A stretch of DNA of 48,862 bases from Acidimicrobiaceae bacterium (GCA_003142095.1 PLON01000056.1:1-48862), one strand, 5' to 3'; numbered from the stretch's first letter, positions 1 through 7,342 are shown. Notes: a model not told the origin generated them from the sequence alone. Made by a program: numbers and translations.

Positions 1-517
1 ATCGAATGCGTCGCCCTACACCACCACCGCCACCGCCACCGCCGCTTGGTGCGGGGATTGTAGTGGTAGTAGTGGTCGGTGTTGAAGGTGCGACAGGACC
101 GCTGGGAGGAGATATTGGGATGGTGGCGAGCCCTCTCGGAGTAACGACATTGGAAGGCTTGGAGTTTGAACTGCTACCCACCTCATTGCTAGCTACCACC
201 GTGAACTCGTACGGCATTCCATTTGTTAACCCAGAAATCGCGCACTTAGCCCCTATCGTTGTGCACGTCTTATTCAGCGGATGCGAGGTAACGACGTACC
301 TTTTGATCGGCAATCCACCGTTTGATTTCGGGGCTGACCACTTGACGACCGCTCGCGCGTTGCCCGCGGTTGCTTGTACCGCTCGCACCGCGGTTGGCAC
401 GGAAATCTTTGGGGCCGCGGAAGCCGGCAAGGAGAATGCAAGCGAAAGGGTCAAGGAACTGCCAGCAACAATGGCCACTCTGGTCCAGCGGGCGTTTGCC
501 AATGTCTTGAAGTACAT
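1..517 (-). CDS. Secreted fibronectin type III domain protein (partial, 3' end outside window)
   Basis: I translated the minus strand by hand from ATG at 517. It stays open for 172 codons to the left edge. Residues 1-36 look like a Sec signal peptide: Arg/Lys n-region, hydrophobic core around VAIVAGSSLTLSLAF, cleavage near ASA|A. Residues about 40-127 read as one fibronectin type III domain, with the typical A-x-V-x-W-x-P start, the Y-x-V-T strand and a closing SN-V-TP; Cys85 and Cys92 could pair. A Thr run (about 148-153) and eight Gly (159-166) form a low-complexity linker towards whatever follows. An AGGGA lies just before the ATG, and an in-frame TAA upstream fixes the start. Such proteins are exported and often bind carbohydrate or protein at the cell surface; the function here is unknown. 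Base composition is lower in GC than in the rest of the window. The long reading frame on the opposite strand (Pro and Val runs) is its shadow. Confidence 0.8.
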   Translation of the reverse strand, partial: MYFKTLANARWTRVAIVAGSSLTLSLAFSLPASAAPKISVPTAVRAVQATAGNARAVVKWSAPKSNGGLPIKRYVVTSHPLNKTCTTIGAKCAISGLTNGMPYEFTVVASNEVGSSSNSKPSNVVTPRGLATIPISPPSGPVAPSTPTTTTTTIPAPSGGGGGGGGVGRRIR

Positions 518-861
518 GTTCCCTAGCGTCTCTCTTGAAGTGATTTTTTGTTAGCCCGTGTTGTTAAATAAATCTCGTTCAGGTCTTCAAAAGTACTAAC
601 GGTTGCCGCACAGACTGAGCACCAGAATCGACGTATCATCAGGATCTTCTTTGACCATTCGGTGAATGGCTCGTACCAACATTGTGGTGCTGGCAACTCA
701 ATTGGTCCCCAATTCTGGGACAACTCGCTCGCAATTCAGTACTGTCATTTTCACAGATTCGCAATTTTTCGCGGCAATTGTGCGAGTAACGCGATCCTGT
801 GCGGTCGCTCGCTAACTCACTGCCAACCTTTCGGTCAACAGTTAGGTTTACAGCAAATCAC
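518..861. other. 344-base gap without a convincing gene, AT-richer than its surroundings
   Basis: No frame here has a credible start, domain or composition. Positions 541-600 have 20 G/C of 60 by my count, far below most of the window. A 6-base inverted repeat (AATTGG/CCAATT) lies at 700-714. A possible tRNA 3' trailer hairpin lies at 812-845: stem CTAACT/AGTTAG, with an inner ACC-TTTC-GGT on the plus strand, which reads as a GAAA tetraloop on the minus transcript. There is no U-run after it, so it is not a clear terminator. The gap presumably also holds the promoter of the fibronectin-type gene. Confidence 0.5.
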
Positions 862-935
862 TGGAGGCGGCGTCCGGATTCGAACCGGAGTACGGGGCTT
901 TGCAGGCCCCTGCCTAACCGCTCGGCCACGCCGCC
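862..935 (-). tRNA. tRNA-Cys (anticodon GCA)
   Basis: The minus strand folds as a 74-base cloverleaf. Acceptor arm GGCGGCG pairs with CGCCGCC, followed by discriminator U and an encoded CCA. The D arm contains GAGCGGTTAGGC. The anticodon arm GGGGC-CTGCAAA-GCCCC places GCA at positions 34-36. The T arm is CCGG-TTCGAAT-CCGG. U73 and anticodon GCA are the identity elements of tRNA-Cys. It lies 36 bases downstream of the small membrane protein gene on the same strand. Sequence beyond its 3' end is compositionally different, so this may be an integration site. Confidence 0.96.
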
Positions 936-971
936 AGAAGTAGTCAGCCTAGTGGGCGTGACGAAAAGGCT

Positions 972-1133
972 CTAGACCTTCTTCTTGAAGTAGTGATATG
1001 CCCCGTAACAGATCGCGACGACAATGAGCACGACAAAGATCGACTTCAACAGCGCGGTCACGACTCCCACCACCGCAAATATCAGCCACAGCGCCACCAG
1101 GATCACAACAACAACGCCCATTGTCTTGACCAT
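972..1133 (-). CDS. Small two-helix membrane protein, hypothetical
   Basis: A 53-residue protein starting MVKTMG. Two hydrophobic stretches (about residues 5-25 and 28-46, rich in Val, Ile and Leu) are followed by a basic C-terminal KKK tail, so it should sit in the membrane with the tail probably cytoplasmic. I chose the ATG at 1133 because GAGGTGG lies about ten bases upstream; a GTG at 1139 is an alternative. No family is recognised. It is divergent from the L,D-transpeptidase gene, with 71 bases between the starts. A TACAAT on the minus strand (1163-1168) could be its -10 box, but I see no good -35. It is followed by tRNA-Cys. Confidence 0.6.
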   Translation of the reverse strand: MVKTMGVVVVILVALWLIFAVVGVVTALLKSIFVVLIVVAICYGAYHYFKKKV

Positions 1134-1204
1134 TGCCACAATTCCACCTCTTTCGTAAACCAATTGTAAGCAGCTACACGAAAAGCACTCACTATCCTGG
1201 GAAG

Positions 1205-2239
1205 ATGATTCGCCGTTTCGCTGTCGTGGGTGCGCTGACGTTGGTGCTCGTGACGGCCGCCACTCCCCCGCTCGAGTCTTCCGGCGCCACGATCTATCAC
1301 GTCGCGGTGACGGTCTCTCCGTCGCTGTCCACGAACCTTCCCCTGTTGCGCCTGCACTTCAGCGCGCCAACGAAGGCCCGCAACCTCCCGCCCCTGGTGA
1401 CCCAGCCCCCTCTCACGACCAGGTGGGAGCAGATCGGCCCCAACAGCGTGCAAGCGATCGCGACGGGCGCACTCGAACCCCTGACGAACTACGTCTTTCG
1501 CACTCCCAACACGATGAGTTGCGCGAAGACCTGTTCCTTTACCACCTACACGACGAGCGTCGCGAGCGTGAGCACCAACTTGGTGTGGGAAGCGCAACTC
1601 CTCGCTCAGTTGAACTACCTTCCACTCACCTTTACTCCCGGCACGCCCCAGAGCACGCCGAGCGAACAGGTGAATGGAACGTTCACGTGGGCGTACAACC
1701 TGCCCACGAATCTGACTTCACTGTGGAGCGTGGGCACGGACAACGTGGTCTTGCGCGCCGCGCTCGAGACGTTTCAGAGTCAATCGAATCTGCCCGTCAC
1801 GGGTGAGGCCGATCCCACGACGTGGAGCGACCTCCTCACCGCCGCCGACGACAATCACGTCGACCCCGCAACGTATGACTACGTTGACGTCACCGAACAA
1901 CTGCCCGAGACGCTGACGCTGTACGTGGCGGGCAAGGTGACATTTACGACGCTGGTGAACACCGGCATCGAGCCGGTACCGACCGAACTAGGTACCTTCC
2001 CGGTCTACGTACGCTTCATCAGCACGACCATGAGCGGGCAGAACCCGAATGGCACGACGTACCACGACCCCGACATCCCCTGGGTCTCATACTTCAACGG
2101 CGGCGACGCGCTCCACGGTTTTATCCGATCCTCCTACGGTTTCCCTCAGAGCCTCGGCTGCGTGGAGATGCCCTTCGCGTCTGCGAAGACGGTGTTTCCC
2201 TATACGCCCATCGGCACTCTCGTCACCGTTCACGACTAA
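1205..2239 (+). CDS. L,D-transpeptidase (YkuD domain) with peptidoglycan-binding-like region
   Basis: A 344-residue exported enzyme expected to make 3-3 (DAP-DAP) cross-links in peptidoglycan or to attach proteins to it. Residues 1-28 form a signal peptide or membrane anchor (MIRRF, then a Val/Leu/Thr core). Residues about 30-120 look like a beta-rich Ig-like domain, as in actinobacterial L,D-transpeptidases. Residues about 125-212 resemble a peptidoglycan-binding module (LRAALETFQ... VTGEADPTTW). The catalytic domain (about 232-344) has His304 and the Cys motif SLGCVEM with Cys319; the residue after GCV is Glu where Arg is common. I chose ATG 1205 because it starts the signal sequence; upstream in-frame codons add only an unlikely N-terminus. 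Its TAA directly abuts the dinB stop on the other strand. Confidence 0.88.
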   Translation: MIRRFAVVGALTLVLVTAATPPLESSGATIYHVAVTVSPSLSTNLPLLRLHFSAPTKARNLPPLVTQPPLTTRWEQIGPNSVQAIATGALEPLTNYVFRTPNTMSCAKTCSFTTYTTSVASVSTNLVWEAQLLAQLNYLPLTFTPGTPQSTPSEQVNGTFTWAYNLPTNLTSLWSVGTDNVVLRAALETFQSQSNLPVTGEADPTTWSDLLTAADDNHVDPATYDYVDVTEQLPETLTLYVAGKVTFTTLVNTGIEPVPTELGTFPVYVRFISTTMSGQNPNGTTYHDPDIPWVSYFNGGDALHGFIRSSYGFPQSLGCVEMPFASAKTVFPYTPIGTLVTVHD

Positions 2240-3565
2240 CTACTCGGGACCAAAGGCGTGACGTCCGCGCTGAGTGGTGACGTCGAGTCCGTGCTCGTTG
2301 AGTTCACTGGCCGTGCCCAGCGACGTACGACCGAAACGCCGGCGGATCTCGTCGATGGCGTCGCGTAACGCGGCTCGATCCACTTGTTGTTCTCGCGACG
2401 ACACGGCGGCACTCGACTTCTCGTCGCTGGACGTCGCCTCCAGCCCGAAGGCCAGTTGCATGTGGTTATCGCTTCGCTCGAGAAAGCTCGAGGCGTACAG
2501 CCCGAGTAGTCGAACGGAGTTCGAGAGGTCGACGGAGGCGACCAGCGCGTGAGCGATCGACGCGATCGCGTCATCGTCGTCAACCCCAAAGGGCAACGTC
2601 TGTGAACGCGACACGCTGGTGAGATCGTCGTAGCGAACGCTCACGGTGATCGTTCGCGCAACGAGGTGGCGTTCGCGTAGCGCACGCGCCACGACGGCGG
2701 CGTGGACTCTCAGCGCCGCCGTGACTTCCTCGAAGCCAACCAGCGAACGCGCGAAAGTCTGGTCGTGGCCGACCGACTTCACCTCACGATCGACAACGAC
2801 CTCGCGGTAGTCCTCGCCTTTCGCGTACGCGGCGAGGGCCGCAGCCATGGCTGGACCCACGTGACGCGCGAGGGTCACCTCGTCGACGCGCGCAAGGTCG
2901 CGTACGTAATTGAGCCCGAGCTGACTGAGCTTCGCGGACGTTGCGGGCCCGACACCCCAGAGAGCCCGCACCGGCAAAACCTCGAGCCAACGCGCCTCTT
3001 GTTCGGGGCTCACCCAAAAGACGCCGGATCCTTCGACGAGTCCGCGATCAACGACGCGCGGCTTCGCCTCCTTCGAGGCGAGCTTCGCGAATAGTTTGTT
3101 ACGGCCGAGTCCCACCCCGCAGAGCAATCCGAGTTCATCAGTGATGCGTTGGCGAAGCGCCGCGCCCGCTTCCAGGGGCCAGACGTTCAAGCGACGGAGA
3201 CTGCGCAAATCGGCGAATACTTCGTCGAGACCGAGCGGTTCGTAGTCCGGCGTGAGATCGCGCACAATGCTATGGAACTCTCGCGAGTACACCTCGTAGC
3301 GATCAAAGTGTCCCGGCAAGATGATGAGCGAAGGGCACGCTCGTTTCGCCACCACGCTCGGCATGGCGCTGCGCACGCCGTAACGACGCGCTTCGTAGCT
3401 GGCGCTTGCGATCACGCCCCGTTCGCCCGCGCCGCCCACCGCGACGGGCTTCCCGCGCAGCGACGGGTCGTCAAGGATCTCGACGGACGCGAAGAAGGCG
3501 TCGAGGTCGACGTGGAGAATCGGGGACTCGTCGACCGACGGATTCTTAGAAGGCGAGATCGACAC
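2240..3565 (-). CDS. dinB: DNA polymerase IV (Y-family translesion polymerase)
   Basis: A 441-residue error-prone polymerase that extends past DNA lesions. The palm signature HVDLDAFFASVE supplies Asp20 and Asp22. The second catalytic site reads GLDEVFADL (Asp114, Glu115), with Gly where many DinB proteins have Ser. Helix-hairpin-helix text (LWGVGPATSAKLSQLGL) and a little-finger domain follow. QLAFGLE late in the protein may be a beta-clamp contact, and the RRRFGRTSLGTAS tail is typical of actinobacterial DinB. I chose the GTG at 3565, which overlaps the end of the PIG-L gene by 20 bases and has GGTGAAG upstream; a GTG at 3580 is possible. It is the last gene of the operon headed by the LexA-controlled LysM gene, so SOS induction is likely. 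Its TAG abuts the L,D-transpeptidase TAA with no base between. Confidence 0.93.
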   Translation of the reverse strand: MSISPSKNPSVDESPILHVDLDAFFASVEILDDPSLRGKPVAVGGAGERGVIASASYEARRYGVRSAMPSVVAKRACPSLIILPGHFDRYEVYSREFHSIVRDLTPDYEPLGLDEVFADLRSLRRLNVWPLEAGAALRQRITDELGLLCGVGLGRNKLFAKLASKEAKPRVVDRGLVEGSGVFWVSPEQEARWLEVLPVRALWGVGPATSAKLSQLGLNYVRDLARVDEVTLARHVGPAMAAALAAYAKGEDYREVVVDREVKSVGHDQTFARSLVGFEEVTAALRVHAAVVARALRERHLVARTITVSVRYDDLTSVSRSQTLPFGVDDDDAIASIAHALVASVDLSNSVRLLGLYASSFLERSDNHMQLAFGLEATSSDEKSSAAVSSREQQVDRAALRDAIDEIRRRFGRTSLGTASELNEHGLDVTTQRGRHAFGPE

Positions 3566-4253
3566 AGCGAAAAGCTTCACCGAACGCAACCCCAATGGGC
3601 CGTCCGGCCTGTTCGGCGCGTTCCATGACCACGTCACGAATGGCCTCGGCGTCACCCACCAACTGCGACGCGTGTGCGAGGACGGCCTTTACTTTGACGT
3701 CGATCGTGCGCGAGACGTCGACGATGACGTCGGGCTCGTGAGTGCCACTTAACAGGAGGACGGCGACCTGATGGGGCGGCCCCTGATCCGGAAAGTAGAG
3801 CGGCATGGCCGCGGCGGGGGCGACGGCGTCCAAGAGTGCCCATCCGGTTTCGCGGTGATCGTGGTGATTGACGTAGACCTCGCCAAAAAAGGTGGCCGTG
3901 GGGTCAGGGCCGAGAACGACGTCGGGTCGCAACGCTCGCACAATTCCGACGAGAGTCTCGCGAAGTTCCAGAGAGTTCGTGACCGTGCCGTCGGGCCAAT
4001 CGAGCGAGGTGACACTGGCCACTCCCAGCAGATCAGAGGCGTTCTGTAACTCTTCGCGACGGGTTTCTCGAATGACCGATGACTCCAGGTGAGGCGAGTG
4101 AGAACCCTTCGCGCCGTCACAGATAACGACGAGGTGTACGTCGACTCCTTCGCTGGCCCACTGAGCCATGACGCCGCCCGCGGCGACGTCGGCGTCGTCG
4201 GGGTGCGCGTAGATAGCGAGGGCCGAATGTGGCTGAAGCCGAAGGGCACGCAC
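3546..4253 (-). CDS. PIG-L / LmbE family zinc deacetylase
   Basis: A 235-residue member of the GlcNAc-PI de-N-acetylase fold. The zinc-site motif AHPDD (residues 16-20, with His17, Asp19, Asp20) and the later HHDH (130-133) match the family, which removes acetyl groups from N-acetylglucosamine-type substrates: MshB and Mca in mycothiol, BshB in bacillithiol, PIG-L in lipid anchors. At 235 residues it is nearer BshB than MshB or Mca, but the sequence does not settle the substrate. It has no signal peptide, so it is cytoplasmic. The GTG start at 4253 lies two bases after the nrdR stop, and the end overlaps dinB, placing it inside an apparently SOS-controlled operon. A link to thiol or sugar metabolism under DNA damage is inference. 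Confidence 0.88.
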   Translation of the reverse strand: MRALRLQPHSALAIYAHPDDADVAAGGVMAQWASEGVDVHLVVICDGAKGSHSPHLESSVIRETRREELQNASDLLGVASVTSLDWPDGTVTNSLELRETLVGIVRALRPDVVLGPDPTATFFGEVYVNHHDHRETGWALLDAVAPAAAMPLYFPDQGPPHQVAVLLLSGTHEPDVIVDVSRTIDVKVKAVLAHASQLVGDAEAIRDVVMERAEQAGRPIGVAFGEAFRCVDLAF

Positions 4254-4255
4254 GG

Positions 4256-4741
4256 CTACCCGCGATGTTTGGGCGCGGTGGTCTTCACCAACATGCCAAT
4301 CTCGCGCGCGAAATCTTCGGTTCCTTCGAAACCTTTGTACACCGAGGCGAAGCGGACGTAGGCCACCTCGTCGACGTCGCGCAGCGCTTCGAGCGTGGCC
4401 ATGCCGATCTCTTCGCTCGTGACATCGCGGTTCAACAGTCGCATCGACTCCTCGACGCCCATCACCAGCCCCTCGAGCATCAGGTCGTTGACCGGACGGT
4501 TCTTGGCGGCTGACCGCACGCCACTTAGTACTTTTTCGCGCATAAAGGGCTCGCGCTCGCCCGAGCGCTTCACGACGTAGACCGCAATCTCTTCAATTCT
4601 CTCGAAAGTCGTATAGCGCTCGGAGCAGTTGGCGCACTCGCGCCGGCGGCGAATTGCCACCCCGTCTTCGGCCAAGCGCGAATCGACCACGCGGTCATCG
4701 TCAGCCGAGCAAAAGGGGCACCGCACCACTTCACGATACAC
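4256..4741 (-). CDS. nrdR: Transcriptional repressor NrdR of ribonucleotide reductase genes
   Basis: A 161-residue zinc-ribbon plus ATP-cone regulator that senses ATP/dATP and represses nrd genes. Zinc ligands are Cys8, Cys11, Cys36 and Cys39 (RCPFC ... CANC). The ATP-cone runs from about residue 52 to 142 (VVKRSGEREPF ... YVRFASVYKGF). The first start is GTG 4741, with GGGGT just upstream; GTG 4726 would give the more usual N-terminus VRCPFC. It lies 16 bases after the LysM gene and two bases before the PIG-L gene. A divS/chiZ-nrdR-lexA neighbourhood is known in Corynebacterium and Mycobacterium, so the placement supports the call. Confidence 0.95.
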   Translation of the reverse strand: MYREVVRCPFCSADDDRVVDSRLAEDGVAIRRRRECANCSERYTTFERIEEIAVYVVKRSGEREPFMREKVLSGVRSAAKNRPVNDLMLEGLVMGVEESMRLLNRDVTSEEIGMATLEALRDVDEVAYVRFASVYKGFEGTEDFAREIGMLVKTTAPKHRG

Positions 4742-4757
4742 CTAACACCCCAAATTT

Positions 4758-5189
4758 TCAGGGGATTAGGACGTGTTCGCCCGGCACCACGACCGACGAA
4801 CCGAGTTCGTGAATGAGCAGGGCACGAGCCTGCGCCGGGTCCGTGGGGTTCATATTTCTCGCAATGGAGTTGATCGTGTCGCCGGGCTGCACGACGTAGT
4901 TCATCCCCGAAGCCAACACCGACGAACTTGCGAGGTCCGTCGATAGTCCCGCACCCGTCGTCGCACCAAAAGTGTGTCCGGGCATGGCCAGTATCACTAG
5001 CGCGCCGACAATGACCACTGCGACCGCGAGACGGTGACGACGTTGGCGCAATCGTGCGCGCGTGCGGCGACGCTCGGTCAACGACGGTCCTTCGCGAAGC
5101 GTCCGGACACGCGGTTCGCTCGATACCAAGCGAAGGTGCGACGGGACTACTTCCGCCGGAAAGCTCTCTAGTAGTTCGACTGCTGCCAT
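4758..5189 (-). CDS. SOS-associated membrane LysM protein (DivS/ChiZ/YneA-like division inhibitor)
   Basis: 143 residues. A cytoplasmic N-terminus of about 53 residues ends in a very basic stretch (ERRRTRARLRQRRHR). One transmembrane helix (about 54-69) is followed by an exported LysM domain (about 98-142: YVVQPGDTINSIARNM ... VPGEHVLIP). LysM binds peptidoglycan. The layout (short cytoplasmic tail, one helix, one LysM) and the position beside nrdR and lexA match the SOS-induced division suppressors DivS, Rv2719c/ChiZ and YneA. The ATG has AAGGGAG seven bases upstream. The promoter carries two perfect LexA boxes, so it should be repressed by LexA and be the first gene of the LysM-nrdR-deacetylase-dinB operon. 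The function is inferred from architecture, context and operator. Confidence 0.85.
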   Translation of the reverse strand: MAAVELLESFPAEVVPSHLRLVSSEPRVRTLREGPSLTERRRTRARLRQRRHRLAVAVVIVGALVILAMPGHTFGATTGAGLSTDLASSSVLASGMNYVVQPGDTINSIARNMNPTDPAQARALLIHELGSSVVVPGEHVLIP

Positions 5190-5208
5190 GACCGACTCCC
5201 TTGCGCTA

Positions 5209-5222
5209 CGAACACCTGTTCG
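5209..5222. promoter_or_regulatory. LexA box, start-proximal, of the LysM-nrdR-dinB operon
   Basis: CGAACACCTGTTCG is a perfect CGAAC-N4-GTTCG SOS box. It lies just downstream of the predicted -10, where transcription would start, about 20 bases before the LysM ATG. It is the exact reverse complement of the second box, 25 bases away. Confidence 0.9.
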
Positions 5223-5224
5223 TC

Positions 5225-5254
5225 ATTCTAAGACGAACAGGTGTTCGATTGCAA
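5225..5254 (-). promoter_or_regulatory. Predicted SOS promoter of the LysM-nrdR-dinB operon
   Basis: On the minus strand TTGCAA (5254-5249) and TAGAAT (5230-5225) are spaced by 18 bases. One LexA box fills the spacer and the other sits at the start site, which would let LexA block RNA polymerase directly. Confidence 0.7.
5234..5247. promoter_or_regulatory. LexA box within the promoter spacer of the LysM-nrdR-dinB operon
   Basis: CGAACAGGTGTTCG is a perfect palindromic SOS box inside the -35/-10 spacer. It starts 25 bases from the neighbouring box, so two LexA dimers could bind with a defined phase. Confidence 0.9.
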
Positions 5255-5276
5255 GAAAGTTTTGGCAGATTTTTGT

Positions 5277-6620
5277 CTATATTTCAGACATTTCGGCCAA
5301 CCGCTGACCCACCCGACCGAATGAACTCAACCGCGACGGGGGCGTGGGCCGGTTGGAACGAAGGACGTGAGCGGCGTCGGTGAGCTCACGGACGAGGCGA
5401 ATTCGGTATCGCAGAATCAGTTGGGCGCACTCCTCGGTGAGCCGAGAATCGGGATAGTCGTGGGAGTCGGTGACCTGGCCATCGGTCACCCACACGTAGG
5501 ATTCGCCGGCTCGACGGCGCGACGCGGCCCACCGAAGTACCGGCCCATCGACGCCGTTGCCCACGTTGCCCGACGGAGAACGGGTCGCTAGTTCGCCGCG
5601 GTCGCAGAGTACCCACGCGTTCGCCGTCGAGCCACGGTCACCCGGCCGGTGACTGTACCCAATCACGAGCGCGTGCGGCGCCTCGCGCACGAGTGCTCGT
5701 AGCGCTTCGGGCGCCACGTCCATGGATCCGGACTGATCGACAACGACCACGCCTCCGTGACGTGGCACTTGGTGCGCGAACGCACGACGTTGATCGTCCG
5801 TGAGGAGCCGACCGGGATATCGCATCGCGACGCCGGTCGTACTGGCCCGCCAGACGCGATCCCCGCGTCCAGGGCGAAGGCGCTCGGGAAAAAGAGACTC
5901 ATCGACCACGAGCGGCGCAAAGACGCCAGTCGGCGGGCGGCGTCCACCGACTTCCAGCGAACGACGAAAGGCCTTCAACTCGTCCGCGCTGGTCGGAACC
6001 CGACCCGCTGCCGACTGCGTGAGGAGCCGAGCGAGTACCAGCGTGGAACAGGCGTAGCCGCTCGGGAGACCCGACTCGTCCAAATGCGTCGCGGCGAGAA
6101 TGAGCGCTTCTTGAGAGAAGATCTCCAGCGCACGCTTGCGAAGATTGCGCAGTGCCGGAAGCCACGGGGCCGCACTCTGTCGAATGCCGTTGAAGAAGTC
6201 TCGTTCTGCGCCCGTGCCAAGTACCGCCATTAAGAAACAGAGGGCCTCCCCCCACTGACCCGACTCCCCCAAGCGACGTGCGCCAAGTTTCTCTGTTCCG
6301 TCGCTCAACGTCGCGAGGTCAAACCCAAGCCGACCCAACAACGTGTTGACCCGCAACTCTTCCGCACACTCGAGGGCCCTCGACGACACCTCATCAAGCG
6401 CTTTCAGAAGGTAGTTTGCGCGCGGACTCACGCGAGCGTGCATGAGCTCGTGAGCGCGCACTACTCGGGCCTGCTCCGATTGCTCGAACGGCACTTCGAG
6501 GACACGCTCACTCAGATTGCAGCTCGCCTCGCCGCGCATTGTCGAGCCCGCGCGAATGGTCCACGCGCGAGCCTCGTCATCGTCACGCCCACTCACGAGT
6601 TCGGGATAGACGAGGCTCAC
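5277..6620 (-). CDS. VWA-domain protein with an N-terminal HExxH zincin-like region
   Basis: 447 residues, no signal peptide or membrane helix. The N-terminal part holds AHELMHAR (His57, Glu58, His61) followed by ECAEELRVN (Glu84, Glu87, Glu88). That is the spacing of a gluzincin-type metal site, so a peptidase-like fold is plausible but unproven. The C-terminal part is a VWA domain: VVVVDQSGSM gives the MIDAS Asp295-x-Ser297-x-Ser299, and WVTDGQVTD (about 377-385) is the second metal-proximal loop. MoxR ATPases typically work with VWA partners in chaperone-like assembly or metal insertion. The GTG start overlaps the moxR stop as GTGA, so translation is coupled. Downstream lies the LexA-controlled LysM promoter. 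I do not recognise a named family. Confidence 0.85.
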   Translation of the reverse strand: MSLVYPELVSGRDDDEARAWTIRAGSTMRGEASCNLSERVLEVPFEQSEQARVVRAHELMHARVSPRANYLLKALDEVSSRALECAEELRVNTLLGRLGFDLATLSDGTEKLGARRLGESGQWGEALCFLMAVLGTGAERDFFNGIRQSAAPWLPALRNLRKRALEIFSQEALILAATHLDESGLPSGYACSTLVLARLLTQSAAGRVPTSADELKAFRRSLEVGGRRPPTGVFAPLVVDESLFPERLRPGRGDRVWRASTTGVAMRYPGRLLTDDQRRAFAHQVPRHGGVVVVDQSGSMDVAPEALRALVREAPHALVIGYSHRPGDRGSTANAWVLCDRGELATRSPSGNVGNGVDGPVLRWAASRRRAGESYVWVTDGQVTDSHDYPDSRLTEECAQLILRYRIRLVRELTDAAHVLRSNRPTPPSRLSSFGRVGQRLAEMSEI

Positions 6621-7342
6621 GCGACGGTGCCAATCGCAAGCGCGTCGAGAATACTTTGGGCGTTCGCGGAACCGAAGACGAGTTCGGCCGCTCGCTCGGG
6701 CCCGTGGTGCATTCGCAGTTCGTCGAAGGCGTAGAAGCTACGCAAGGAGAGTCGCCGACCCTCGGGACCGAGCGAGCCCGCCAACGCCGCGGCGCGCAGG
6801 TCGCGGCTGAGTCGCTCTACCGCTTCTGCGTGCGGCCGATCGACTCGAATACTGACGGGAAATCGATCTCGAAGCGACGGCGGAATCTCTCCTAGGTCCT
6901 CGACGTTCGACGTCATCACCACGGAGAATTGATCCCCGGGGCGCACCCATTCGAGCGTGTCGGGATTACGCCAGCGAGCCGACTCGGGGGAATCGGTGAC
7001 GGCGAGCAACGTGGCCAACGCGTCGCCGGAGGCCCGATCTATTTCGTCGAGGACGAGTCGGCTCCCGCGTCCGTGCGGGCCGCGCCACGCGCGTATCGCC
7101 GGGCCCTCACGCCATTCGAACCGATTTTCGCCAGTGGGCATCCAGGAACCCGTGATTTCGCCGGCCGTGAGATCTTCGGTGCAGATGAGCCGCTCAGCGG
7201 GAGTATCGACCCCGTGATGCAGGGCCGCAAACGTCTTTCCCGTTCCTGGCGGACCGTACAACAACACCCTCGAAATCCCCGCGGATAAAACATCGGCGAA
7301 ATCACGCCAACACGATTGCACTTCCTCACTTTTTTGCAACAT
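6617..7342 (-). CDS. MoxR-type AAA+ ATPase
   Basis: 241 residues. The Walker A motif GPPGTGKT (30-37), Walker B LVLDEID (about 96-102), sensor-1 TSN (144-146) and arginine-finger region SLRDRFP (156-162) define an AAA+ ATPase. The overall pattern, and coupling to a VWA gene, point to the MoxR group. It is shorter than the usual 300 or more residues, mainly at the C-terminal lid. AAGGAGG lies almost against the ATG at 7342, so the TTG at 7339 is a competing start. It is divergent from lexA; the 159-base interval contains two LexA boxes, so expression may respond to SOS, though the boxes are best placed for lexA itself. A substrate is not evident. Confidence 0.88.
   Translation of the reverse strand: MLQKSEEVQSCWRDFADVLSAGISRVLLYGPPGTGKTFAALHHGVDTPAERLICTEDLTAGEITGSWMPTGENRFEWREGPAIRAWRGPHGRGSRLVLDEIDRASGDALATLLAVTDSPESARWRNPDTLEWVRPGDQFSVVMTSNVEDLGEIPPSLRDRFPVSIRVDRPHAEAVERLSRDLRAAALAGSLGPEGRRLSLRSFYAFDELRMHHGPERAAELVFGSANAQSILDALAIGTVA

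Noticed and set aside
6-554. A 182-residue plus-strand frame with Pro and Val runs
   Set aside because: It mirrors the Gly and Thr runs of the fibronectin-type gene on the minus strand, which has a signal peptide and a recognisable domain.
523-723. A 66-residue minus-strand frame containing CSVC
   Set aside because: No Shine-Dalgarno, no domain, starts at a weak codon in AT-rich sequence and runs into the signal-peptide gene.
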